A stretch of DNA of 43,872 nucleotides from Streptomyces zinciresistens K42. GTDB lineage: Bacteria; Actinomycetota; Actinomycetes; Streptomycetales; Streptomycetaceae. Under the pieces are notes generated by a model. The model saw only the letters and a list, made by a program, of their open reading frames with translations. It was not told the DNA's origin and ran no database searches. The stretch is taken from positions 1 to 43,872 of the forward strand of contig NZ_AGBF01000043.1 in assembly GCF_000225525.1 (NCBI RefSeq), given 5' to 3'. Both the position numbers and the translations under genes were made by a program. Position 1 is the stretch's first letter. Every line of letters begins with the position of its first letter. Shown piece by piece: positions 10,035-18,581 of this stretch.

Positions 10035-10587
10035 CGTTCGGGGCGGCCGTCGGACAGCGGGCCGGGTGTTGTCACGGGGTAGGGATAACCCTCTATTTAC
10101 AGGTGTGACGGGCAGCCTTCACGCGATGCCCACTACGCTGCGGTACGCGGCTGTCCGCCCGGCGGCATGGAGCCACGGTGGCGAACGGCGCAGTCGCGCG
10201 GGGGAAGCGGGCTGGATCTCGCCTTGCACGGCGACAGGGGTCGCCGCAATCGGATTTCACACACATGCGTCCGGAATACGGACACTCATTCCCGATAGAT
10301 GTGTAACAAGTCCGTTTCGGAGGGATCTTTCGCCAAACCCTTTGTCCGGATTTTGGAAGAAGTACGCGCCAGGTGTGATCGAACCGAGACCTTAGGGATG
10401 TGGTTCGGTCTGGTCGCATGGCAGATAGTTAGGCGCGTAGAGCTCGGACGAACGGGTCATGCATCGACGGGGTGCTGGCTTGCGAGCGCGGGGTCGCACT
10501 TGGCGGTTTCCGCCACCGAACACGGTGGCGGGCTTGTGTCTTGTGCCCCCTCTTGCGGTGTACCAATGGACTCATGAGGAGGAACCC
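10035..10587. other. Long leader/promoter region of the first peptide importer
   Basis: About 550 bases without a convincing gene, clearly AT-richer than its surroundings around 10,070-10,100 and 10,250-10,430. It contains clustered GTCCG/CGGAC half-sites (10269-10283, 10310-10321, 10344-10350), an inverted CGAACC/GGTTCG pair near 10,380-10,407, and overlapping hairpins near 10,501-10,531. The size and base composition suggest a complex promoter with a long untranslated leader. I could not place the start of transcription. Confidence 0.6.
10501..10531 (+). promoter_or_regulatory. Mutually exclusive leader hairpins upstream of the BldKB-like gene
   Basis: The segment CCGCCACCG (10510-10518) can pair upstream with TGGCGG (10501-10506, 3-base loop) or downstream with CGGTGGCGG (10523-10531, 4-base loop). 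The second, longer hairpin is followed by a T-rich GCTTGTGTCTTGTG stretch and lies about 57 bases before the start codon. This geometry resembles an attenuator or leader switch; no ligand or leader peptide is evident. Confidence 0.3.
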
Positions 10588-12219
10588 ATGCGCGGTGCCA
10601 AGAGCGCCAAGTGGGTCGCGATAGCCGCGGTTGTGGCGCTGGGCGCGACCGCCTGTGGTGGTGGCAGTGGTGACAGCGGCAGTGGTGACAAGTCTGCCGC
10701 GATCGACCCGAACGGCAAGTTCTCGATCGAGGTCGGCGAGCCGCAGAACCCGCTGCAGCCGGCGAACACCATGGAGTCCAACGGCAGCATCGTCACGCGT
10801 GCGCTGTTCTCCACGCTCGTCGACTACGACAAGAGCGGCAAGATCGTCATGGTGAACGCCGACTCGGTGGACACCACGGACAACAAGACCTTCACGGTCA
10901 AGCTCAAGAAGGGCTGGAAGTTCCACGACGGGACGCCGGTCACCGCCGAGTCGTACGTCAAGGCGTGGAACTGGGCCGCCACTCCGGCGAACAAGCAGAC
11001 CAACAGCTTCTGGTTCGCCGACATCAAGGGCTACTCCGACGTGGCCCCCGAGTCCGGCAAGCCGAAGGCGACGGAGATGTCCGGCCTGAAGGTCGTCGAC
11101 GACTCCACCTTCACCATCGAGCTCACGACCGCGATCCCGTACTTCGTCTACAAGCTGGGCTACGAGGTCTTCTCGCCGCTGCCGGAGTCCTTCTACAAGG
11201 ACCCGGCCGCCGCCGGCAAGAAGCCGATCGGCAACGGTCCCTACAAGTTCGTCAGCTGGGACAACAAGAAGCAGATCGAGGTCGCCCGCTACGACGACTA
11301 CCAGGGTCCGAACAAGGCCAAGAACGGTGGTGTGATCTTCAAGAACTACACCAACCTGGAGACGGCCTACGAGGACCTGAAGTCGGGCAACGTCGACGTC
11401 CTGCGCCAGATCGCGCCGAAGGACCTGCCGGTCTACAAGACGGACCTCGGCGACCGCGGCGTCGACATGGCGTACTCCGCCGTCCAGACGATCGCCCCGG
11501 CCTTCTACACCAAGCAGTGGAAGGACATCGACCCCAAGGTCCTGCAGGGCCTGTCGATGGCGATCGACCGCCAGACCATCACCAAGACGGTGCTCCAGGG
11601 CACGCGTGAGCCCGCCACCGGCTGGGTCGCGAAGGGTGTTCTCGGCTACCAGGACAGCCTGGGCTCCGACATCTTCACGTACAACCCCACCAAGGCGAAG
11701 CAGCTCATCAAGGAAGGCGGCGGTGTTCCCAAGAACGCCATCTCCATCCAGTACAACGCCGACGGCGGGCACAAGGAGTGGGTCGCGGCCGTCTGCAACT
11801 CCATCACCAAGGCCACCGGCGTGAAGTGCACCGGTGACTCCAAGGCGGACTTCCAGGCCGACCTCAACGCGCGTGACGCGCAGGAGGTCAAGTCCATGTA
11901 CCGCTCGGGCTGGGTGCTGGACTACCCCTTCAACGCCAACTTCCTGCGTGACCTCTTCGGCACCAAGTCGTCCGGCAACCAGAGCGGCTTCTCCAACAAG
12001 GAGGTCGACAACCTGATCGCGCAGGCCGACGCCGCCAAGTCGCAGGACGAGTCGATGAAGCTCTACCAGGATCTGGAGAAGAAGCTCCCGAACTACATGC
12101 CGAGCATCCCGCTCTGGTACTACAAGGTCAACGCGGGCTACTCCGAGAACGTCACCGGCGTCGCGTACGCCCAGGACGGCGACCCGGTTCTGACCGGGGT
12201 TCAGGTCAAGAAGAAGTAA
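10588..12219 (+). CDS. bldKB: Oligopeptide-binding lipoprotein, BldKB-like
   Basis: A 543-residue lipoprotein that captures peptides outside the membrane for the importer encoded just downstream. The signal peptide leads to a lipobox ending at Cys23 (GATACGGG). The mature part has the family 5 fold, with SVDTTDNKTFTVKLKKGWKF and FHDGTPVTAESYVKAWNWA near the N-terminal third, and a C-terminal SIPLWYYKVN region. The ATG at 10588 has a strong GAGGAGG site. Codon use is less GC-extreme than in the paralogue at 16949 and favours AAG/AAC, as in highly expressed genes. BldK transporters import an extracellular signal needed for aerial growth in Streptomyces; the assignment to BldK rests on similarity, organism and position, so orthology is likely, not proven. 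Confidence 0.85.
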   Translation: MRGAKSAKWVAIAAVVALGATACGGGSGDSGSGDKSAAIDPNGKFSIEVGEPQNPLQPANTMESNGSIVTRALFSTLVDYDKSGKIVMVNADSVDTTDNKTFTVKLKKGWKFHDGTPVTAESYVKAWNWAATPANKQTNSFWFADIKGYSDVAPESGKPKATEMSGLKVVDDSTFTIELTTAIPYFVYKLGYEVFSPLPESFYKDPAAAGKKPIGNGPYKFVSWDNKKQIEVARYDDYQGPNKAKNGGVIFKNYTNLETAYEDLKSGNVDVLRQIAPKDLPVYKTDLGDRGVDMAYSAVQTIAPAFYTKQWKDIDPKVLQGLSMAIDRQTITKTVLQGTREPATGWVAKGVLGYQDSLGSDIFTYNPTKAKQLIKEGGGVPKNAISIQYNADGGHKEWVAAVCNSITKATGVKCTGDSKADFQADLNARDAQEVKSMYRSGWVLDYPFNANFLRDLFGTKSSGNQSGFSNKEVDNLIAQADAAKSQDESMKLYQDLEKKLPNYMPSIPLWYYKVNAGYSENVTGVAYAQDGDPVLTGVQVKKK

Positions 12220-12238
12220 GAGCAGAGAAGTCCGCGAG

Positions 12239-12272
12239 CCCGAGGGCGGCGCCGAACGGCGCCGCCCTCGGG
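12239..12272 (+). terminator. Hairpin between the lipoprotein and permease genes (partial terminator or mRNA stabiliser)
   Basis: A perfect 15-bp stem (12239-12253 with 12258-12272, CCCGAGGGCGGCGCC arm) and a GAAC tetraloop, with no T-tract. It lies 19 bases after the lipoprotein stop and 100 bases before the first permease. In transporter operons such hairpins raise the amount of binding protein relative to membrane parts. The second importer has no equivalent here. Confidence 0.75.
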
Positions 12273-12374
12273 GGGACGGCAGCGGCTGGGGGGCCCTTTC
12301 CCTATGCATCCCTTCCGGGGAGCGTATGGAAGGGGCCCGTCGGCTGCCGTTGCTGGAATTGACATGGAGGCACG

Positions 12375-13307
12375 ATGGGGCGCTACGTCGCACGACGACT
12401 GCTCCAGATGATCCCGGTGTTCTTCGGAACCACCTTGCTCATCTTTCTCATGGTCTACGCCCTGCCCGGCGACCCCGTGCGAGGGCTGTTCGGGGACAAG
12501 GCCGGCAGCCCGCAGGTGATCGCGAGCCTGAGACGCGAGTACGGCCTGGACCAGCCGATCCTGGTGCAGTACTACGAATACATGAAGGGCATGCTCCTGC
12601 ATGCCGACTTCGGCACGCAGATCGCCAGTGGCCGTCCGGTCACCGACGTGCTGGGCGACGCTTTCCCCGTGACCCTGCGCCTCGCCTCCCTGGCGTTCGC
12701 CATCGAGGTCGTCCTCGGCATCTCGCTCGGCATCGTGGCGGGCATGCGCGCCGGCCGGCTGACGGACAACGTGATCCTCGTGGTCGCGCTGCTGTTCATC
12801 TCGGTCCCGGTGTTCGTGCTCGGCTACATCCTCAAGGTGGTCTTCGCCTTCCAGCTGAACTGGCTGCCGCCGAACGTCAACGATCCCTCGAACATCAACG
12901 AGTTGCTGATGCCGGCCCTTGTGCTGGCCGCGGCGTCGTTGGCCTATGTGACGCGGCTGACGCGTACCTCCATCGCCGAGAACCTGCGCGCCGACTACAT
13001 CCGTACCGCGATCGCGAAGGGCCTGCCCAGGCGACGCGTGGTGGGGGTGCACCTGATGCGCAACTCCCTGATCCCGGTGGTCACCTACCTGGGAATCGAC
13101 ATCGGCGCGCTGATGGGCGGTGCCGTCGTCACCGAGGGCCTGTTCAACATCAAGGGCGTCGGAGGCACCATCTACGAGTCCATCGTGCGCCGCGAGGGAA
13201 CGACCGTCGTCGGCCTCGTGACCATCCTGGTCATCGTCTACCTCCTCGCCAGCCTGCTCGTCGACCTGCTGTACGCGGTTCTGGACCCGAGGATTCGCTA
13301 TGCCTGA
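12375..13307 (+). CDS. bldKA: Peptide ABC transporter permease, DppB/OppB type (first cluster)
   Basis: A 310-residue inner-membrane permease, one of the pair forming the peptide channel. It begins MGRYVARRLLQMIPVFFGTT, the usual OppB/DppB first helix, followed by the periplasmic-side ALPGDPV motif. The EAA-type coupling loop (DYIRTAIAKGLPRRRVVGVH) and about six hydrophobic helices are visible, ending in VDLLYAVLDPRIRYA, typical of the family. The ATG at 12375 follows GGAGG. Its stop overlaps the next gene by 8 bases (ATGCCTGA). The bldKA symbol is by role; names within bldK operons vary with gene order. Confidence 0.92.
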   Translation: MGRYVARRLLQMIPVFFGTTLLIFLMVYALPGDPVRGLFGDKAGSPQVIASLRREYGLDQPILVQYYEYMKGMLLHADFGTQIASGRPVTDVLGDAFPVTLRLASLAFAIEVVLGISLGIVAGMRAGRLTDNVILVVALLFISVPVFVLGYILKVVFAFQLNWLPPNVNDPSNINELLMPALVLAAASLAYVTRLTRTSIAENLRADYIRTAIAKGLPRRRVVGVHLMRNSLIPVVTYLGIDIGALMGGAVVTEGLFNIKGVGGTIYESIVRREGTTVVGLVTILVIVYLLASLLVDLLYAVLDPRIRYA

Positions 13308-14241
13308 CTTCACCAAGACGGCCGTGGTGGCGCAGGACGCGGCCGTGGCCGCGGAGATCGCCCCCCAACCGGCCAAGCCGGAGAAGGCGCGCAGTCTCTG
13401 GGGCGACGCCTGGGCCGATCTGCGCCGCAGTTGGATCTTCCTGATCTCCAGCGCGCTGATCTTCATCCTGCTGCTGATCACCTTCTTCCCGGGCATGTTC
13501 ACCGGCACGGATCCGATCCTCGGCGACCTGGCCAAGAACTATCTGCAGAAGCCCAGGCTGGGCAACATCGGCTCGCCCGACTGGCTCGGCTACGACCAGC
13601 AGGGCCGCAGCGTGTACGCGCGCGTCATCTACGGCACCCGGGCCTCCATAGCCGTCGGCTTCGGCACGACTTTGTCCGTGACGCTGCTCGGCGGTGTGGT
13701 CGGCATGATCGCCGGATACTTCGGCGGCGTCGTCGACGCGGTCCTTTCGCGGCTGACCGACGTGTTCTTCGGCATCCCGTTCCTGCTCGGCACCATGGTC
13801 GTGCTCAACTCCTTCCAGGACCGCACGACCTGGGTCGTCATCGGTGCTCTCGGCTTCTTCGGCTGGACCCAGATCGCCCGCGTGATGCGCGGCGCGGTCA
13901 TCACGACCAAGCAGTCGGACTACGTCCAGGCCGCCAAGGCGCTGGGAGCGAGTACGCCGCGGGTGATGTTCCGGCACATCCTGCCGAACACCCTCGCCCC
14001 GGTGATCGTCGTCGCCACCATCTCGCTCGGCGTCTACATCGCCGCCGAGGCCACCCTGTCCTTCCTGGGACTGGGCCTGACCGGCGTCTCGTGGGGCAAC
14101 GACATCTCCGACGGCGGCAACCAGATCCGTGTGGCCCAGTGGATCATGCTTTATCCGTCGATCATGCTCAGCATCACGGTGCTGGCGTTCATCATGCTCG
14201 GTGAGGCCGTCCGCAACGCCCTCGACCCGAAGATGCGCTGA
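13300..14241 (+). CDS. bldKC: Peptide ABC transporter permease, DppC/OppC type (first cluster)
   Basis: A 313-residue permease partner of the preceding gene. A hydrophilic N-terminus of about 40 residues leads into SLWGDAWADLRRSWIFLISS, the OppC-type N-terminal segment. It has the GYDQQGRSVYARVIYGTRAS motif typical of DppC proteins and an EAA loop (DYVQAAKALGASTPRVMFRH) that would contact an ATPase. It ends with the family motif GEAVRNALDPKMR. The start overlaps the preceding stop by 8 bases, implying translational coupling. Confidence 0.93.
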   Translation: MPDFTKTAVVAQDAAVAAEIAPQPAKPEKARSLWGDAWADLRRSWIFLISSALIFILLLITFFPGMFTGTDPILGDLAKNYLQKPRLGNIGSPDWLGYDQQGRSVYARVIYGTRASIAVGFGTTLSVTLLGGVVGMIAGYFGGVVDAVLSRLTDVFFGIPFLLGTMVVLNSFQDRTTWVVIGALGFFGWTQIARVMRGAVITTKQSDYVQAAKALGASTPRVMFRHILPNTLAPVIVVATISLGVYIAAEATLSFLGLGLTGVSWGNDISDGGNQIRVAQWIMLYPSIMLSITVLAFIMLGEAVRNALDPKMR

Positions 14242-14252
14242 GGGAGGCGTAC

Positions 14253-15305
14253 GTGACCACCATCGAAGAAGTCGTTCCCGTGGAGTCGCCCGCCGGCGGC
14301 GACGGGGTGCCGCTGCTCGAAGTGCGCGACCTGCACGTCGAGTTCCATACCCGAGAGGGTGTCGCCAAGGCAGTCAACGGCGTCAACTACAGCGTCAACG
14401 CGGGTGAGACCCTCGCCGTGCTTGGCGAGTCGGGCTCCGGCAAGTCCGTCACCGCGCAGGCCGTCATGGGCATCCTGGACATGCCGCCGGCGAGGATCCC
14501 GCGGGGCGAGATCCTCTTCCGGGGCCAGGACATGCTGAAGATGTCCGGCGAGGAGCGCCGCAAGATCCGCGGCCAGCGCATCGCCATGATCTTCCAGGAC
14601 GCGCTGTCCTCGCTGAACCCGGTCCTGACCGTCGGCTACCAGCTGGGCGAGATGTTCCGGGTCCACCAGGGCATGTCCAAGAAGGACGCCAAGATCAAGG
14701 CGATCGAGCTGATGGACCGGGTGAAGATCCCGGCCGCGGCCGCCCGCGTGAACGACTACCCCCACCAGTTCTCGGGCGGTATGCGCCAGCGCATCATGAT
14801 CGCGATGGCGCTGGCCCTGGAGCCTGACCTGATCATCGCCGACGAGCCCACCACGGCCCTCGACGTCACCGTCCAGGCCCAGGTCATGGACCTGCTCGCC
14901 GATCTCCAGCGCGAGTACAACATGGGCCTGATCCTCATCACCCACGACCTCGGCGTCGTCGCCGACGTCGCGGACAAGATCGCCGTGATGTACGCGGGCC
15001 GTATCGTGGAGCGCGCTCCGGTGCACGGTCTCTACCACCGTCCCGCGCACCCGTACACCAAGGGCCTGCTGGACTCGATCCCGCGCCTGGACCAGAAGGG
15101 CCAGGAGCTCTACGCGATCAAGGGTCTGCCGCCCAACCTGCTGCGCATCCCGACCGGTTGCGCGTTCAACCCGCGCTGCCCGCAGGCGCAGGACATCTGC
15201 CGCACCGAGGTCCCGGCGCTGCAGCCGGTCGCCGAGCAGGACGGCACCGAACTGGACGGCCGCGGCTCGGCCTGCCACTTCTGGAAGGAGACGATCCATG
15301 GCTGA
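14253..15305 (+). CDS. bldKD: Peptide ABC transporter ATP-binding protein, DppD/OppD type (first cluster)
   Basis: A 350-residue cytoplasmic ATPase that powers uptake. Walker A GESGSGKS lies at residues 58-65; the ABC signature is FSGGMRQR; Walker B is LIIADEPTTALD; the switch histidine is in ITHDLG. The C-terminal oligopeptide-type domain carries the conserved cysteines (GCAFNPRCPQAQDIC and later ACHFW); an iron-sulfur cluster at such cysteines has been described in a mycobacterial relative. The GTG at 14253 is preceded by GGGAGG. The gene ends in an 8-base overlap (ATGGCTGA) with the second ATPase. Confidence 0.95.
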   Translation: MTTIEEVVPVESPAGGDGVPLLEVRDLHVEFHTREGVAKAVNGVNYSVNAGETLAVLGESGSGKSVTAQAVMGILDMPPARIPRGEILFRGQDMLKMSGEERRKIRGQRIAMIFQDALSSLNPVLTVGYQLGEMFRVHQGMSKKDAKIKAIELMDRVKIPAAAARVNDYPHQFSGGMRQRIMIAMALALEPDLIIADEPTTALDVTVQAQVMDLLADLQREYNMGLILITHDLGVVADVADKIAVMYAGRIVERAPVHGLYHRPAHPYTKGLLDSIPRLDQKGQELYAIKGLPPNLLRIPTGCAFNPRCPQAQDICRTEVPALQPVAEQDGTELDGRGSACHFWKETIHG

Positions 15306-16446
15306 GCTCAGCAAGAGCGACGAGTCGCAGGAGTCCACGCCGAACGTCTCCGAGGTCGAGGTCGTGGACGCCCACTCCGAGTCGGAGGCGGTCGCCGCCA
15401 TCGAGGCGCCGGTCGAGCGGGGCGAGCCGATCCTTCAGGTGCGCAACCTGGTCAAGCACTTCCCGCTCACCCAGGGCATCCTGTTCAAGAAGCAGGTCGG
15501 CGCGGTCAAGGCCGTCGACGGTGTCTCCTTCGACCTGTACCAGGGCGAGACGCTGGGGATCGTGGGCGAGTCCGGCTGCGGCAAGTCGACCGTGGCCAAG
15601 CTGCTGATGAACCTGGAGCGGGCGACCGCAGGCGAGATCTTCTACAAGGGCCAGGACATCACCCGGCTGTCCGGGCGGGCCATGAAGGCCGTGCGGCGCA
15701 ACATCCAGATGGTGTTCCAGGACCCGTACACCTCGCTCAACCCGCGTATGACCGTGGGCGACATCATCGGGGAGCCCTTCGACATCCACCCCGAGGTGGC
15801 ACCGAAGGGCGACCGGCGCCGCAAGGTCCAGGATCTGCTGGACGTGGTCGGTCTCAACCCCGAGTACATCAACCGCTACCCGCACCAGTTCTCCGGCGGT
15901 CAGCGCCAGCGCATCGGCATCGCCAGAGGACTGGCCCTGAACCCCGAGATCATCGTCTGCGACGAGCCCGTCTCGGCGCTGGACGTGTCGGTGCAGGCGC
16001 AGGTCATCAACCTGATGGAGCGGCTGCAGGACGAGTTCAACCTGTCCTACATCTTCATCGCGCACGACCTGTCGATCGTCCGGCACATCTCCGACCGCGT
16101 CGGGGTCATGTACCTGGGCAAGATGGCGGAGATCGGCACCGACGAGCAGATCTACGACCACCCGACCCACCCGTACACCCAGGCGCTGCTGTCGGCCGTC
16201 CCGGTCCCCGACCCGGATGCCCGCGAGCACCGCGACCGCATCATCCTCACCGGCGACGTGCCCTCACCGGCCAACCCGCCGTCGGGCTGCCGCTTCCGCA
16301 CCCGCTGCTGGAAGGCAGAGGACAAGTGCGCCGAGGAGGTGCCCCTGCTGGCCGTCCCCGAGCGCTTCAGCGGCGTGGACACCCCCGCGGCCCACGAGTC
16401 CGCCTGTCACTTCGCCGAGGAGAAGGACGTCGTCAACGCGGCCTGA
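15298..16446 (+). CDS. bldKE: Peptide ABC transporter ATP-binding protein, DppF/OppF type (first cluster)
   Basis: A 382-residue ATPase, partner of the preceding one. Walker A GESGCGKS at residues 90-97, signature FSGGQRQR, Walker [13 protein letters not shown] and switch histidine in IAHDLS. The C-terminal domain has the [15 protein letters not shown] cysteine pattern. An acidic N-terminal extension of about 40 residues (SEVEVVDAHSESEAVAAIEA) precedes the ABC domain; the paralogue at 21494 lacks it. It is the last gene of the first cluster and is followed by a good terminator. Confidence 0.95.
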   Translation: MAELSKSDESQESTPNVSEVEVVDAHSESEAVAAIEAPVERGEPILQVRNLVKHFPLTQGILFKKQVGAVKAVDGVSFDLYQGETLGIVGESGCGKSTVAKLLMNLERATAGEIFYKGQDITRLSGRAMKAVRRNIQMVFQDPYTSLNPRMTVGDIIGEPFDIHPEVAPKGDRRRKVQDLLDVVGLNPEYINRYPHQFSGGQRQRIGIARGLALNPEIIVCDEPVSALDVSVQAQVINLMERLQDEFNLSYIFIAHDLSIVRHISDRVGVMYLGKMAEIGTDEQIYDHPTHPYTQALLSAVPVPDPDAREHRDRIILTGDVPSPANPPSGCRFRTRCWKAEDKCAEEVPLLAVPERFSGVDTPAAHESACHFAEEKDVVNAA

Positions 16447-16463
16447 CGACCTCGTGCGCCCCG

Positions 16464-16505
16464 GTTCCCGGCACCTCCACCGAGGTGCCGGGAACAGGTG
16501 TTTTC
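16464..16505 (+). terminator. Intrinsic terminator after the first importer
   Basis: A perfect 14-bp stem (16464-16477 with 16482-16495, GTTCCCGGCACCTC arm), loop CACC, then a downstream TTTT at 16501. It cleanly ends the first cluster before the second begins. Confidence 0.9.
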
Positions 16506-16948
16506 ACGGCCGGTCCGGACCGCCGGGTTCAGCCCTCGGCTCCCGGCCCAGGGGCACGCCGTCCGGGCGGGTGCGCTCGCGTCCAGCACCGCGAGATCCC
16601 GGCCACGCGTGACGGCGGCCCGTGAAACCCCGTGTGACCCGCGGAAAAACTGAAGTCATGCGAGTGAGGCAGGCAGTGGTCCACACCGCTGAAGCCCTGC
16701 CGACCGGGCCCTGGCGGCAGGGCGCCCGGCCGTCCGTCCACAGCGGCGCACCCCGGTCGCGCGCACCGCGCCTTCCGCCCTCGCCGGACGCAGGTCGCGC
16801 GGCACCGGCCCCGCGCGGTCGGCGGATGCCGCCGATAGGGGTAACGCCGCCCCGGATGGGTGCCGTGGACATGCCCGGCCCGCAGCGGTTGCCGATATTT
16901 GCGGGTAAGGCGCGACGCACAAGGGCGGCGCCCTCAGGAGGAGGCACC
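16506..16948. other. Region between the two importer clusters
   Basis: About 440 GC-rich bases without a convincing gene; upstream in-frame codons before 16949 look non-coding. It should contain the promoter of the second importer. One 8-bp inverted repeat with a 14-base loop (16694-16701 with 16716-16723) is seen. There is an AT-richer patch near 16,890-16,905 (TTGCCGATATTTGCGGGTAAGG), a possible promoter. No half-sites are shared with the leader of the first cluster. Confidence 0.5.
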
Positions 16949-18574
16949 ATGCGTGGAGCCACAGCCACCCGATGGGCCGCCTGTGTGACGGCCGTCGCGC
17001 TCGCGGCGACCGGCTGCGGAGGCGGGAGCGACAGCGCCGGTGCCTCCGGCGCCGTGCTCAGCTCCTCGTGGACCGACCCCCAGAACCCCCTGGAGCCCGC
17101 CAACACCAACGAGGTGCAGGGCGGCAAGGTGCTCTCCATGATCTTCCGGGGGCTGAAGCAGTACGACCCGAGGACCGGCGAGGCGAAGAACATGCTGGCC
17201 GAGCGGATCGAGACCTCCGACTCGCGGCGCTACACCGTCACCCTGAAGGACGGCTGGACCTTCAGCGACGGCGAGAAGGTCACCGCCAAGTCCTTCGTGG
17301 ACGCCTGGAACTACGGCGCGAGCCTGAGGAACAACCAGAAGAACGCCTACTTCTTCAGCTACATCGAGGGCTACGACAAGGTCCACCCCGCCCGCGGCGA
17401 GCAGAGCGCCGAGACGATGTCCGGGCTGAGGACGGTCGACGACAGGACGTTCACCGTCACGCTCAGCCAGAAGTTCTCGGGCTTCCCCGACACCCTCGGC
17501 TACAACGCGTTCGTGCCGCTGCCCCGGGCCTTCTACGACGACCGCGCCGGCTGGCTGGCCAAGCCGGTGGGCAACGGCCCGTACACGGTGGAGTCGTACA
17601 CCAAGGGCTCCGAGATGCGGCTGACGAAGTGGGGGGACTACCCGGGCCCGGACGCCGCCCGCAACGACGGCGTCACGCTCAAGGTCTACACGGACAACAA
17701 CACGGCCTACACCGACCTGATGGCCGGCAACCTCGACCTCGTCGACGACGTCCCGGCCCAGCAGCTGAAGAACGTCCGCGGCGACCTCGGCGACCGCTAC
17801 CTCAACACCCCGGCCGGCATCATCCAGACCCTGGCCTTCCCCTACTACGACAAGAACTGGAACAAGGCCGGCTCGGTCAAGGTGCGCCAGGGCCTGTCCC
17901 GGGCGATCGACCGCCGGCAGATCACCGAGACCATCTTCCAGAAGACCCGCACCCCGGCCACCGACTGGACCTCGCCCGTCCTCGGCGCGGAGGGCGGCTA
18001 CAAGGCCGGGCTGTGCGGCGCGTGGTGCGAGTACGACGCGGCGGCCGCGAAGAAGCTGATCAAGGAGGGCGGGGGCCTGCCCGGCGGGCAGGTGAAGATC
18101 ACGTACAACGCGGACACCGGCTCCCACAAGCTGTGGGTGGACGCCGTCTGCAACTCCATCAACAACGCCCTGGGCAACGACCGGGCCTGCGTCGGCAACC
18201 CCATCGGCACCTTCGCCGACTTCCGCAGCAAGTCCACCACCCAGAAGCTCTCCGGCCCCTTCCGGGCGGGCTGGCAGATGGACTACCCGCTGACGCAGAA
18301 CTTCCTCCAGCCGCTCTACTACACCAACGCCTCCTCCAACGACGGCAAGTGGTCAAGCCCCGAGTTCGACCGGCTGGTGGACCGGGCCAACGCCGAGACC
18401 GACCCCGCCAGGTCCGTGCGGATGTTCCAGCAGGCCGAGGAGGTCGTCCGGGACCAGATGGCGGCCATCCCGCTCTGGTACCAGAACGGCAGCGCGGGCT
18501 GGTCGCAGCGGCTGTCGAACGTGACCCTCAACCCCTTCAGCGTCCCGGTCTACGACCAGATCAAGGTCGGCTGA
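16949..18574 (+). CDS. Oligopeptide-binding lipoprotein (second cluster)
   Basis: A 541-residue lipoprotein, paralogue of the protein at 10588. Both begin MRGA and have the same layout: signal peptide, lipobox ALAATGC with Cys23, DPQNPLEPANTNE near the mature start, the family 5 motif RRYTVTLKDGWTFSDGEKV, and a C-terminal AAIPLWYQN. It carries extra cysteines (AGLCGAWCEY) absent from the first-cluster protein. The ATG at 16949 follows a strong AGGAGGAGG. It presumably feeds peptides to the permeases right behind it (gap 7 bases), with no intervening hairpin. Substrate may differ from the first cluster. Confidence 0.92.
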   Translation: MRGATATRWAACVTAVALAATGCGGGSDSAGASGAVLSSSWTDPQNPLEPANTNEVQGGKVLSMIFRGLKQYDPRTGEAKNMLAERIETSDSRRYTVTLKDGWTFSDGEKVTAKSFVDAWNYGASLRNNQKNAYFFSYIEGYDKVHPARGEQSAETMSGLRTVDDRTFTVTLSQKFSGFPDTLGYNAFVPLPRAFYDDRAGWLAKPVGNGPYTVESYTKGSEMRLTKWGDYPGPDAARNDGVTLKVYTDNNTAYTDLMAGNLDLVDDVPAQQLKNVRGDLGDRYLNTPAGIIQTLAFPYYDKNWNKAGSVKVRQGLSRAIDRRQITETIFQKTRTPATDWTSPVLGAEGGYKAGLCGAWCEYDAAAAKKLIKEGGGLPGGQVKITYNADTGSHKLWVDAVCNSINNALGNDRACVGNPIGTFADFRSKSTTQKLSGPFRAGWQMDYPLTQNFLQPLYYTNASSNDGKWSSPEFDRLVDRANAETDPARSVRMFQQAEEVVRDQMAAIPLWYQNGSAGWSQRLSNVTLNPFSVPVYDQIKVG

Positions 18575-18581
18575 GCGCGCC

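Noticed and set aside
10035..10587. Small genes in the importer leader
   Set aside because: Short frames exist (for example 10093-10395) but show no codon bias or ribosome sites.
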